A stretch of 64,000 nucleotides of DNA. Source: Bradyrhizobium glycinis. GTDB lineage: Bacteria > Pseudomonadota > Alphaproteobacteria > Rhizobiales > Xanthobacteraceae. A program made the translations under genes and the position numbers. Under the pieces are notes generated by a model, which searched no databases, had not been told where the DNA came from, and worked only from the letters and a program-made list of their open reading frames with translations. Of this stretch, positions 28,803-37,221 are shown in pieces (position 1 is the stretch's first letter; every line of letters starts with the position of its first letter). The stretch covers positions 62,001-126,000 of the forward strand of contig NZ_JACCHQ010000001.1 of the NCBI RefSeq assembly GCF_016031655.1, in the 5' to 3' direction.

Positions 28803-29161
28803 CAGCCGGCTCGCTCCTTTCGTCTTGGCGAGCAGCACGATTGCAAAGTCTCGACGACGGGCTCGCAAACTTCAGGCCGCCCGCCGCAGCAATCGCGCAG
28901 CAGGAAGAGCGCGACGTCGCGAAATTCGACGAGATTGGCGCGATAGATGATCGAGCGGCTGTGCCGCTCGGAAGACACGAGGCGGGCGCGGCTCAGAATC
29001 GACAGATGCGCCGACAGCGTGTTTTGCGGCACCTCCAAGAGGCGCGCGAGGTCGCCGGCCGCAAGACCTTCAGGTTCGTGCCTGACCAGCGTCCGGAACG
29101 CCTCCAGACGGGTCGGTTGAGACAGCGCGGCGAGCGCCAGGACGGCTTCCTCTGTTTCCAT
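28802..29161 (-). CDS. arsR: ArsR-family metalloregulator
   Basis: A 119-residue winged-helix repressor of the ArsR/SmtB family. The HTH core is LARLLEVPQNTLSAHLSIL (residues 38-56), and the wing includes SSERHSRSIIYRANL. The usual ELCVC metal site in helix 3 is missing. Cysteines cluster at the C-terminus: Cys91, Cys92, Cys99, Cys109 and Cys110, resembling the C-terminal As(III) site described for Acidithiobacillus ferrooxidans ArsR. The putative promoter and operator lie at its very start (29156-29197), leaving almost no leader. It is the first gene of arsR-aqpS-arsC. Confidence 0.93.
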   Translation of the reverse strand: METEEAVLALAALSQPTRLEAFRTLVRHEPEGLAAGDLARLLEVPQNTLSAHLSILSRARLVSSERHSRSIIYRANLVEFRDVALFLLRDCCGGRPEVCEPVVETLQSCCSPRRKERAG

Positions 29162-29197
29162 ATATCCAGATTTATGGAATTAACGCGTGAGCGTCAA
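29156..29197 (-). promoter_or_regulatory. arsR promoter with overlapping dyad
   Basis: On the minus strand TTGACG (29197-29192) and TAAATC (29174-29169) are separated by 17 bases, a good sigma-70 arrangement. The -10 box ends seven bases before the ATG at 29161, so the transcript may be leaderless. TTCCATA (29156-29162) and TATGGAA (29173-29179) are 7-base inverted arms that overlap the -10 box and the start codon, a natural ArsR operator position. All sequences are seen directly; function is inferred. Confidence 0.6.
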
Positions 29198-29429
29198 TCT
29201 GAAATCCTGCAGCCCCGCGTGCCTTCCTGATGACGACCGGATACCGGATACAAGCAGGTCCGCTTCGTTGTCATAGCGCTCGAAGCTGGGATGTCAAAGG
29301 GCCGCTGGCCGCGATCTGCGCTTCGGTCGGCATGGTTGACCCGGATCAAGGAATGCTTTCGGCCGCAGACTATGTTACTCAAGCTGCGTTGCAGTTCCAA
29401 AAGGTATCCAAAAGGTAAATGCACGTCTA

Positions 29430-29792
29430 ATGCGGATCGTCCGGACCATCCTGGCTCTCGCCATCGCCATATCCCTGGCGATGCTGCCGGCTGGCGCGTC
29501 CGCTTCCAGCCTCGCGATGTCGTCGGGTGACATGCAGGCGGCCATGCAGGTCGGCGGCGACGGCGATATGGCGATGGACGATTGCTGTCCCGACATGAAG
29601 GGACCGGGCTCCGACAGCGGCTACAAGTGCGGGATGGGCTTCTGCTGTGTCGGCGGCACCGTCGCACTCGCGGACATTCGTCCCCTGGCTTTCGAATTCG
29701 TTGCCGTCGCGGCAGCGGAAACGGTTATTCCTGCCGATCAGGTCGTCGCCTCTCGCGGCGGCAGTCCTCCCTTCCGGCCTCCTCGAACTTGA
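29430..29792 (+). CDS. Small exported Cys/Met-rich protein heading the copper efflux operon
   Basis: A 120-residue protein with a signal peptide (MRIVRTILALAIAISLAMLP, then AGASAS). The mature part has Met/Asp-rich sequence (MAMSSGDMQAAMQVGG-like, near residue 28) and a cysteine cluster (MAMDDCCPDMKGPG and YKCGMGFCCVGG, about residues 48-76), which suggests copper binding in the periplasm. It shares no family I recognise with certainty, though DUF2946-like proteins sit in similar copper operons. It starts the plus-strand operon that continues with a FixH-family protein and CusBA. The 270-base gap before it is the divergent ars/cop promoter region. Confidence 0.7.
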   Translation: MRIVRTILALAIAISLAMLPAGASASSLAMSSGDMQAAMQVGGDGDMAMDDCCPDMKGPGSDSGYKCGMGFCCVGGTVALADIRPLAFEFVAVAAAETVIPADQVVASRGGSPPFRPPRT

Positions 29793-29888
29793 TCTCCCCA
29801 AAGACGCGCGCGGCCACGCCCCGCGCGGCGATGACTGATGTGCGCGTTCCTGCGTCACGGTCGAGATCAATTTCATGAGGACAGGACA

Positions 29889-30281
29889 ATGCTTTCCAAG
29901 TTCAGCACTGCGGCTGTTGCCGCCACCCTTTCGCTCGTCACCTCGGCCGCCCTGGCCGGCGCCGGCGACTATGCTTTCGAGCCGGTCAATCCCGAGATGA
30001 AGAAGGGTGACGACGTCACGCTCGCCGTTCGCTTGACCAACAAGCAGACCGGCAAGCCGGTGCGTGATGCCGTCATCTTCAAGACGCGCGTCGACATGGC
30101 GCCGGACGGCATGGCCGAGATGGAATCGGCGGTCGCGCCGCTGCCCTCCAAGGAGCCGGGCGTCTACGCCTTCAAGACGGACCTGCCGATGGCCGGCCGC
30201 TATCAGGTCACGCTCTCGGCGAAGGTGCAGGGCGAGGCTGAGACGGTCACCGGTAAGGTCATCGTCAAGGCGACCAAGTGA
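29889..30281 (+). CDS. FixH-family exported protein
   Basis: A 130-residue protein with a signal peptide (MLSKFSTAAVAATLSLVTSA, cleavage after ALA) and a single beta-rich domain of the FixH/YtkA-like type (DVTLAVRLTNKQTGKPVRDA, then GVYAFKTDLPMAGRYQVTLS). Such proteins often accompany copper-handling or RND efflux operons. An ATG further upstream (29838) has no signal sequence, and GGACAGGACA precedes the chosen ATG. It lies between the Cys-rich protein gene and cusB. Confidence 0.85.
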   Translation: MLSKFSTAAVAATLSLVTSAALAGAGDYAFEPVNPEMKKGDDVTLAVRLTNKQTGKPVRDAVIFKTRVDMAPDGMAEMESAVAPLPSKEPGVYAFKTDLPMAGRYQVTLSAKVQGEAETVTGKVIVKATK

Positions 30282-30364
30282 GCTTTCGGGCGCCGCCGGA
30301 TGGCGCCCGAACTTCTCTTTTCCCATTCACATGGACGCGCGCTCCGAGCGCGCGGTATCTGACG

Positions 30365-31786
30365 ATGAACACGCAGCGTCTTCTCACCGCATTCGCGCTT
30401 ACCGGTGGCCTCGCCCTGGGCGCCTTCTGGGTCATGAACGGCGTACGCTGGCCCGTCCATGCCGAGGTGACCCCGGCTGCGGCGCCAGCGGATCGGACTC
30501 CGCTCTATTATCGCGATCCGAGCGGCGCGCCGCTTTGGTCGGCCGGGCCAAAGAAGGATGACCGCGGGCGGGACTATCTGCCGGTCTACGATGACAACAA
30601 GGCCGCCCAGGCAGAGCCGAAGCCACCGCAGGCGGCTTCATCGCGAAAAATCCTCTACTACCGCAATCCGATGGGCTTGCCCGACACCTCCCCGGTGCCG
30701 AAGAAGGACCCGATGGGGATGAACTATATCCCCGTCTACGAAGGCGACGACGTCGATGACGGCACGGTGAAGCTGTCGCCCGGCAAGATCCAGCGCAGCG
30801 GCGTGAAGTCCGAGCCGGTGGCGCGGCGACCGGTCCGGGTCCTGGTCAAGGCGCCCGGCACGATCCAATTGGACGAGCGCCGCGTCTCGGTGATCGCGAT
30901 GCGCGCCGAGAGCTTCGTGCAGAAGATCGCGGACGTCACCACCGGCTCCCGCGTGAAGGCGGGCCAGCCGCTGATGGAGATCTACAGTTCGGCGGTCGCC
31001 TCCGCGGCGGCCGAATATCTCGCGACCATCACCTCCAAGACCGTCGGCGGTGTCGAGATCTACGGCCGCGGCTCGCGGCAACGGCTGATCAATCTCGACG
31101 TCCCCGAGCGGGTGATCGCCGAGATGGAGAGGACGCATGTTGCGCCCGTCACCATCCATTGGTCGGCGCCGCGCGACGGGATCGTGCTCGAGCGCAACGC
31201 AATCGAAGGCATGCGCGCCAATTCCGGCGACGTGCTGTTTCGCATCGCCGACACGTCGCTGGTCTGGGCGCTGGTCGACGTCGCAGAGCGCGATCTCGGC
31301 AACATCGCGGTCGGGCAGTCCGTTGCGGTGCGCGCGCGCAGCTTTCCCGGCCGAAGCTTCACGGGCAGGATCGCGGTGATCTATCCGCAGGTGAACCGCG
31401 AAACCCGGACGGTTCGCGTCCGCATCGAGCTCGCCAATCCCGAGGCTATGCTGCTTCCGGACATGTATGTCGATGCCGACGTCGATACGGCAGATGGCGC
31501 GCCCGTCCTGGCGATCCAGGACAGCGCGGTGCTCGACACCGGCACGCGACAGGCCGTCCTCGTCGACAAGGGGGAGGGGCGCTTCGAGCCGCGCGAGGTG
31601 AAGCTCGGCCGGCGCGGCGGCGGCTTTATCGAGGTGCGGGACGGCCTTGCCGAAGGCGAAGCGGTGGTCACATCTGCCAACTTCCTGATCGATGCCGAAA
31701 GCAACCTGAAGGCCGCGCTCAAAGGCTTTGCTGAGGCTACGCCTCAAGCATCGGACGCGGGCCATGCGACGGGAGAGCACAAATGA
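30365..31786 (+). CDS. cusB: RND efflux periplasmic adaptor, CusB-type
   Basis: A 473-residue membrane-fusion protein of the copper/silver CusB class, linking the inner-membrane pump to an outer-membrane channel. A signal anchor is at residues about 7-28. Two heavy-metal-binding (HMBD) units follow: a degenerate one (LYYRDPSGAPLWSAGPKKDD) and a canonical one (YYRNPMGLPDTSP and KKDPMGMNYIPVY, about residues 97-122). The barrel-sandwich region holds VQKIADVTTGSRVKAGQPL, and later IYPQVNRETRTVRVRIEL is a family signature. The stop overlaps the cusA start by four bases (ATGA). No outer-membrane CusC is in the window. Confidence 0.92.
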   Translation: MNTQRLLTAFALTGGLALGAFWVMNGVRWPVHAEVTPAAAPADRTPLYYRDPSGAPLWSAGPKKDDRGRDYLPVYDDNKAAQAEPKPPQAASSRKILYYRNPMGLPDTSPVPKKDPMGMNYIPVYEGDDVDDGTVKLSPGKIQRSGVKSEPVARRPVRVLVKAPGTIQLDERRVSVIAMRAESFVQKIADVTTGSRVKAGQPLMEIYSSAVASAAAEYLATITSKTVGGVEIYGRGSRQRLINLDVPERVIAEMERTHVAPVTIHWSAPRDGIVLERNAIEGMRANSGDVLFRIADTSLVWALVDVAERDLGNIAVGQSVAVRARSFPGRSFTGRIAVIYPQVNRETRTVRVRIELANPEAMLLPDMYVDADVDTADGAPVLAIQDSAVLDTGTRQAVLVDKGEGRFEPREVKLGRRGGGFIEVRDGLAEGEAVVTSANFLIDAESNLKAALKGFAEATPQASDAGHATGEHK

Positions 31787-34700
31787 TCTCCCGCATCATC
31801 GCCTGGTCGGCGCGCAACCTGCTGCTGGTGCTGTTCGGCACCGGCTTTGCGGCGGCCGCCGGCTTCTACGCGCTGCTTCATCTGCCGCTGGATGCGATCC
31901 CCGACCTCTCGGATACCCAGGTCATCGTCTACACCGAATACCCCGGCCAGGCGCCGCAGGTGATCGAGGACCAGGTCACCTATCCGCTGACGACGGCGAT
32001 GCTGACCGTGCCGAAATCGAAGGTGGTGCGCGGCTTCTCCTTCTTCGGCGTGTCGTTCGTCTACGTGATCTTCGAGGACGGCACCGACATCTATTGGGCG
32101 CGCTCGCGGGTGATGGAGTTCCTGAACGGCGCCACGTCGCGGCTTCCATCCGGCGTCACCCCGACCATCGGGCCCGATGCGACTGGCGTGGGCTGGGTCT
32201 ACCAATACGCCGTGATGTCGAAAGAATTGAACCTCGCAGACACGCGCGCGATCCAGGACTGGACTTTGAAATTCGCGCTCGCCAAGGCCGAGGGCGTCGC
32301 CGAAGTCGCCAGCATCGGCGGCTTCGTCAAGCAGTACAACGTGGTGCTCGACCCGCAGCGCATGCGCGACCGCGGCATCAGCATGCAGAAGATCCGGGAG
32401 GCGATCCGTGCCAGCAACGCCGATGTCGGCGGCCGCACGGTCGAGCTGTCGGAGTTCGAATACGTCATTCGCGGCAAGGGCTACATCAAGAGCATCAACG
32501 ATCTCGGCAACATCGTGTTGAAGACGAGCAACGGCACGCCGGTGCTGCTCCGGGACGTCGCCAATGTCGAGCTCGGACCCGACGAGCGGCGCGGCATTGC
32601 CGAGCTGAACGGCGAGGGCGAGGTCGCAAGTGGCATCGTGCTGCAGCGCTTCGGCGTCAACGCGCTCGACGTCATCGAAAACGTCAGGAAGCGCTTCAAG
32701 GAGATCGCGAGCAGCCTGCCGAAATCGGTCGAGATCGTCCCGGTCTACGACCGCTCGGGCCTGATCTATGCGGCGATCGACACGCTCAAGCACACGCTGT
32801 TCGAGGAGAGCATCGTGGTCGCGCTCGTCTGCATCGTGTTCCTGCTCCATGTCCGCAGCGCCCTGGTCGCGATCCTGATGCTGCCGGTCGGCGTGCTGAT
32901 GGCGTTCGGCGCCATGAAGCTGCTGGGCCTGGGATCGAACATCATGAGCCTCGGCGGCATCGCGATCGCGATCGGCGCCATGGTGGATGCCGCGATCGTC
33001 ATGATCGAGAACGCGCACAAGCACCTTGAGCGCGCCGAGCCCGGTCAGTCGCGCGTCCAGATCCTGATCGACGCGGCATCCGAGGTCGGCCCGGCGCTGT
33101 TCTTCAGCCTGCTCATCATCACTGTCTCGTTCATGCCGATCTTCACGCTGGAATCGCAGGAGGGGCGGCTGTTCAGCCCGCTGGCGTTCACGAAGACCTT
33201 CGCGATGGCGGCCGCGGCCCTCTTGTCCGTCACCCTGGTCCCGGCGCTGATGGTGATCTTCGTCCGCGGCAGGATTGTTCCCGAGAGCAGGAACGTCATC
33301 AACCGCTTCCTGATCTTTATCTACCGGCCGGTCATCAAGGGCGTGCTGCGCGCCAAGACGCTGGTGATCCTGGCCTCGCTGGTCGTGCTCGCCGTCACGA
33401 TCTGGCCGGCGCGGCAGCTCGGCACCGAGTTCATGCCGACGCTGAACGAGGGCACGCTGCTCTACATGCCGACGACGCTGCCCGGCATCTCCGTGACCAA
33501 GGCGGCCGAGCTGATGCAGACGCAGGACCGCATCATCAAGTCGTTTCCGGAAGTCGAATCGGTCTACGGCAAAGCGGGGCGGGCGGCGACCGCGACCGAT
33601 CCGGCGCCGACCGAGATGTTCGAGACGGTGGTCAGCTTGAAGCCGAAGGAGCTTTGGCGCCCCGGCCTCACCATCGACAGCCTGATCGCGGAGATGGACA
33701 AGGCGCTGCAATTTCCAGGCGTCTCCAACGCCTGGACCATGCCGATCAAGGCGCGCATCGACATGTTGTCCACCGGCATCCGCACCCCCGTCGGGGTCAA
33801 GGTGATGGGCACCGACCTCGTCGAGATCGACCGGCTGGCCAAGCAGGTCGAACGCGTGATCAAGACGGTGCCGGGCACCTCATCGGCCTATGCCGAGCGC
33901 GGCATCGGCGGCTACTATCTCGAGATTGTCCCGGATCGCGAGGCGCTCGCCCGCTATGGCATCCTGATCCAGGACGTTCAGGATACCATCGCGGCCGCGC
34001 TCGGCGGCCAGACCGTCACGACGACGGTGGAGGGGCGGCAGCGCTTCACGGTGAACATGCGCTATCCGCGCGACCTGCGCGACAATCCCAAGGCGATCGC
34101 CAGCGATATCCTGGTGCCGATGCCCGCAGGCGGCGCGGTGCCGCTCGGCGAGGTCGCGAAGGTCGAGCCGGCGCGGGGGCCGACCTCAATCCGGACCGAG
34201 AACGGCCAGCTCGCGACCTACGTCTATGTCGACATTCGCGATCGCGACATCGGCAGCTACGTCGCCGATGCGCAACGCGCCGTGAGTGACAGCATCCAGT
34301 TCCCGCCCGGTTATTACGTGGTCTGGAGCGGCCAGTACGAATATCTCCAGCGCGCCGCGGCGCGTCTGAAGATCGTGGTGCCCGTGACGCTCACGATCAT
34401 CTTCCTGCTGCTGTACCTGAATTTCAGGGCCATGACCGAAACCCTGATCGTGATGCTGTCGCTGCCCTTCGCGCTGGTCGGCGGCATCTGGATGATGTGG
34501 TGGCTCGGCTTCAATTTGTCGGTCGCCGTCGCCGTCGGCTTCATCGCGCTCGCCGGCGTCGCCGCCGAGACCGGCGTCGTGATGCTGATCTACCTCGAGC
34601 ATGCCCTGGCCGAGATGAAGGCGACCTGCAACGCCGAGGGCAGGGGCTTCACCCGGCTGGATCTCCAGGAGGCCATCATGGTGGGTGCGGTCGAGCGCGT

Positions 34701-34974
34701 CCGTCCCAAGATGATGACGGTCGTTGCCATCATGGCGGGCCTGCTGCCGATCATGTGGAGCACAGGGACCGGGTCGGAGATCATGCAGCGCATCGCGGTG
34801 CCGATGATTGGCGGTATGATATCGTCGACGCTGCTGACGCTGATCGTGATCCCGGCGATCTTCGGGTTGGTGAAGGGTGTCCGCCTGCCGCCGAAGCGTG
34901 AGGACAAAGGACGACCGGCCGAAATGCCAAAGCCGATCGGCGCCAGATTGCGCGTAGTGGAGCCTGCGGAATGA
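31783..34974 (+). CDS. cusA: RND copper/silver efflux permease, CusA-type
   Basis: A 1063-residue heavy-metal RND permease with twelve expected transmembrane helices and two large periplasmic loops. The helix-4 motif NIMSLGGIAIAIGAMVDAAI matches the copper/silver (HME4, CusA) subclass and differs from the DFG-type motif of the zinc/cobalt pumps. Other signatures: LDAIPDLSDTQVIVYTEYPG near residue 36, and PGVSNAWTMPIKARIDMLST-type sequence in the second loop. It uses the proton gradient to move Cu(I)/Ag(I) across the envelope with the CusB adaptor. The small gene at 34983 follows after 8 bases. Confidence 0.95.
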   Translation: MISRIIAWSARNLLLVLFGTGFAAAAGFYALLHLPLDAIPDLSDTQVIVYTEYPGQAPQVIEDQVTYPLTTAMLTVPKSKVVRGFSFFGVSFVYVIFEDGTDIYWARSRVMEFLNGATSRLPSGVTPTIGPDATGVGWVYQYAVMSKELNLADTRAIQDWTLKFALAKAEGVAEVASIGGFVKQYNVVLDPQRMRDRGISMQKIREAIRASNADVGGRTVELSEFEYVIRGKGYIKSINDLGNIVLKTSNGTPVLLRDVANVELGPDERRGIAELNGEGEVASGIVLQRFGVNALDVIENVRKRFKEIASSLPKSVEIVPVYDRSGLIYAAIDTLKHTLFEESIVVALVCIVFLLHVRSALVAILMLPVGVLMAFGAMKLLGLGSNIMSLGGIAIAIGAMVDAAIVMIENAHKHLERAEPGQSRVQILIDAASEVGPALFFSLLIITVSFMPIFTLESQEGRLFSPLAFTKTFAMAAAALLSVTLVPALMVIFVRGRIVPESRNVINRFLIFIYRPVIKGVLRAKTLVILASLVVLAVTIWPARQLGTEFMPTLNEGTLLYMPTTLPGISVTKAAELMQTQDRIIKSFPEVESVYGKAGRAATATDPAPTEMFETVVSLKPKELWRPGLTIDSLIAEMDKALQFPGVSNAWTMPIKARIDMLSTGIRTPVGVKVMGTDLVEIDRLAKQVERVIKTVPGTSSAYAERGIGGYYLEIVPDREALARYGILIQDVQDTIAAALGGQTVTTTVEGRQRFTVNMRYPRDLRDNPKAIASDILVPMPAGGAVPLGEVAKVEPARGPTSIRTENGQLATYVYVDIRDRDIGSYVADAQRAVSDSIQFPPGYYVVWSGQYEYLQRAAARLKIVVPVTLTIIFLLLYLNFRAMTETLIVMLSLPFALVGGIWMMWWLGFNLSVAVAVGFIALAGVAAETGVVMLIYLEHALAEMKATCNAEGRGFTRLDLQEAIMVGAVERVRPKMMTVVAIMAGLLPIMWSTGTGSEIMQRIAVPMIGGMISSTLLTLIVIPAIFGLVKGVRLPPKREDKGRPAEMPKPIGARLRVVEPAE

Positions 34975-34982
34975 GGTGAGCC

Positions 34983-35357
34983 ATGATGTCGGGAATGTTC
35001 GGGACGATGGGGTTGATCACGGCACACAAGCCGGGCGCTCAGCCGCAGTCGGGCGTCGAAGATCGAATGGGTGGAATGATGGGTGGCGGTGGACGCGATC
35101 CCAATTTGAAAAGTCTGGAGGCGGCTATGCAGGTGAAGGGCATCACCTATTGCCACGACACCTATCGCGTTACGACTGCGGACGGCAAGACGCACGCCTT
35201 CTGGGAGCGCAATCTGCGCTTGAAGACGGATTCCGGCAAAGATGGTCCACAAGGTAGCGCCCCGGCCCTGGTACCTGCCGGCATGATGGGCGACCGTGCG
35301 GATGTGATTTTTGCGTCACCTGAAGAGATCAGCAAGGCTATTGAGCGGCGATGCTAG
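34983..35357 (+). CDS. Met/Gly-rich hypothetical protein in the cus operon
   Basis: A 124-residue protein starting MMSGMFGTMGLITAHKPG. The N-terminal third is Met/Gly-rich (DRMGGMMGGGGRDPN), which could bind Cu(I); the rest has MQVKGITYCHDTYRVTTADG and a C-terminal Cys in the last residue (ERRC). No signal peptide is evident. The start follows TGAGGTGAGCC, 8 bases after cusA. The methyltransferase gene follows with an overlapping or adjacent start. No family recognised; found in the copper operon context only. Confidence 0.75.
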   Translation: MMSGMFGTMGLITAHKPGAQPQSGVEDRMGGMMGGGGRDPNLKSLEAAMQVKGITYCHDTYRVTTADGKTHAFWERNLRLKTDSGKDGPQGSAPALVPAGMMGDRADVIFASPEEISKAIERRC

Positions 35358-35368
35358 GAGATGCGCGC

Positions 35369-35980
35369 ATGGGCTTCTACAACGACGTCATTCTTCCACG
35401 GCTTTGCGACCTAGCGATGCGCAACAAGGAGCTTGCGCCCTACCGGCAACGGGCGACCCGTGCGGCTCGGGGCCGTGTCCTCGAGATCGGCATCGGGTCC
35501 GGCCGCAACCTGCCGTTCTACGGGGCTGCGGTGAAGCAGGTTGTGGGGCTCGAACCCGGTCCGAAGCTTCTCGAGATGGCGCGGAGCGCTCCCCATCCGG
35601 ACACTCCGGTTGACTTTGTTGAAGCTTCGGCCGAGGCAATTCCGATCGATGACCGCAGCATCGACACGGTCGTGACGACCTGGACCATGTGCAGCATTCC
35701 GGACGTCGATCTCGCGATGACAGAGGCGCGACGTGTGCTGAGGCTGTCAGGGAAGCTGGTCTTCGTCGAACATGGCCGCGCGCCAGAACCGCACGTGCGC
35801 TGGTGGCAAGATCGCCTGACCCCGGCGTGGATGCGCATTTCGGGCGGCTGTCATCTCAACAGGGACATTGCCGACGTCTTGACCCGGAACGGCTTTCACA
35901 TCGACGAGATGCGTACCGGATATATGAATGGTCTGAAGCCGATGACCTTCATGTACGAGGGCCAAGCGAGTCCTCGTTGA
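35369..35980 (+). CDS. Class I SAM-dependent methyltransferase
   Basis: A 203-residue methyltransferase of the Rossmann-like class I fold, UbiE/Methyltransf_11-like. The SAM-binding motif is RVLEIGIGSGRNLPFY (about residues 36-51), the acidic motif GLEPGPK follows, and PIDDRSIDTVVTTWTMCSIP is motif III-IV. ATG at 35369 (MGFYNDVILP) follows AGGAGATG; an in-frame ATG at 35351 overlaps the upstream gene's stop. Its place in a copper operon suggests a metalloid or small-thiol substrate, but the substrate is unknown. Confidence 0.85.
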   Translation: MGFYNDVILPRLCDLAMRNKELAPYRQRATRAARGRVLEIGIGSGRNLPFYGAAVKQVVGLEPGPKLLEMARSAPHPDTPVDFVEASAEAIPIDDRSIDTVVTTWTMCSIPDVDLAMTEARRVLRLSGKLVFVEHGRAPEPHVRWWQDRLTPAWMRISGGCHLNRDIADVLTRNGFHIDEMRTGYMNGLKPMTFMYEGQASPR

Positions 35981-36035
35981 TGCCTGTGGCGCGCTCCGAC
36001 TTGAGATGCAACGTTGAAACGAAAGGAAGCCGAAG

Positions 36036-36515
36036 ATGAAGCAACGCGCATATCTGATGACGCGCCGGTCACTTGTCGGGCTGATGGCCGCGGCAGCTCT
36101 TGCAAGGCCCGCCGCGGCGGCGCCCGACGCAGCCACGCTCACGGTGCACCGGGATCCGAGCTGCGGCTGCTGCGCCGGCTGGGTGCAGCATCTGCGGGAC
36201 GCGGGATTCACCGTCCAGGTGGAGGAGACGCCCGACCTCGAGCCGATCCGGGCTCGTCTCGGCATCCCCGCGAACCTGGTCGCGTGTCACACGGCAGAGG
36301 TCGCCGGTTATGTCGTCGAGGGGCACGTGCCGGCTGCGGCCGTGCGGCGCCTCCTCGCGGAGCGTCCAAACGCGAAGGGGCTCGCCGTGCCGGGCATGCC
36401 CGTGGGATCGCCCGGGATGGAAGGCGGCAAGCCGCAGCGTTACGAGGTCGTGCTGTTCGGCGGCGACGGCCAAAAGCCGTTCATGCGCTTCATCGGCGCG
36501 CAGGCGATTGATTGA
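36036..36515 (+). CDS. DUF411 metal-binding exported protein
   Basis: A 159-residue protein with a twin-arginine-like signal (TRRSLVGLMAAAALARP). The mature part is a DUF411 domain: LTVHRDPSCGCCAGWVQHL with a CGCC motif (residues 43-46), VACHTAEVAGYVVEGHVPA, then LAVPGMPVGSPGME with conserved Met residues. DUF411 proteins such as CopG-type factors occur in copper-resistance clusters, and may act in periplasmic copper redox handling. It closes the plus-strand copper operon. Confidence 0.88.
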   Translation: MKQRAYLMTRRSLVGLMAAAALARPAAAAPDAATLTVHRDPSCGCCAGWVQHLRDAGFTVQVEETPDLEPIRARLGIPANLVACHTAEVAGYVVEGHVPAAAVRRLLAERPNAKGLAVPGMPVGSPGMEGGKPQRYEVVLFGGDGQKPFMRFIGAQAID

Positions 36516-36603
36516 TGAAGGAGCGCTCCGAGATACCGGCGTCAATGATGCGCCGGGCTGCGCGAGGATAGCGGCGACGGCGCTGCGCGATGCGCAACCG
36601 CCA

Positions 36604-37011
36604 CTATGGCTGCGGCGGATAGCGCTCGAACGCCGGCAGTTCGTGCGCACGCTCCATCCAGCGCAGGCGCTCGGCGACCTGGATCTGCATCGTGGCAGGC
36701 ACGACATCGGGATCGTCGTAGGTCGCGCTCTGGATGTCGATGATCCCCGGCATCATGTTGGCATTGACGTAGAACAGTCCGGTTCCGCACGCGCCGCAAA
36801 AGTGCCGCCGCCCGTGTTCCGAGGAGCGGTAAACCTTCGGCTCGCCCTTGGTCACCTTGACGGCGCCGTCCGGATACATCGTCCAGCCGACGACCGGAGC
36901 GCCGGCGTGAAGCCGGCAATCGCGGCAGTGGCAAAGCGCGTGCACGATTGCCTTGCCCTCGACCTCATAGCGGATTGCGCCGCAGTGACAGCCGCCCGTG
37001 ATGGTGCTCAT
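36604..37011 (-). CDS. GFA-family protein (second copy type)
   Basis: A 135-residue zinc-binding GFA-family protein. Cys ligands: TGGCHCGAIRYE (residues 5-16), ALCHCRDCRLH near residue 29, and HFCGACGTGLFYV near residue 70. It shares the fold with the GFA protein at 1268-1732 but not its context. It converges with the DUF411 gene at the end of the copper operon. Activity unproven. Confidence 0.9.
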   Translation of the reverse strand: MSTITGGCHCGAIRYEVEGKAIVHALCHCRDCRLHAGAPVVGWTMYPDGAVKVTKGEPKVYRSSEHGRRHFCGACGTGLFYVNANMMPGIIDIQSATYDDPDVVPATMQIQVAERLRWMERAHELPAFERYPPQP

Positions 37012-37221
37012 GCGTTCCTCCGATCGAAGTAACTTTTCAGATCGATAGCTCTCGAGCCCCGTGGCTTCAACAACGCAACCAATTCGAGATTGCGTCCTAC
37101 TGTCGCCTGACAGCTGCTGCCATTGCGTGATTTGTCGGGAACCGCGATGAAGGCAAGCCGAGCGGCCGGCCGCAAGCCGGGCGGAGCCGCGGGCGCGCGC
37201 AGCTGCGGCTCTGCCGACAGG

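Noticed and set aside
31744..33711. A 655-codon minus-strand frame opposite cusA
   Set aside because: cusA is unambiguous by its RND motifs; the antisense frame is low-complexity Arg/His/Asp-rich.
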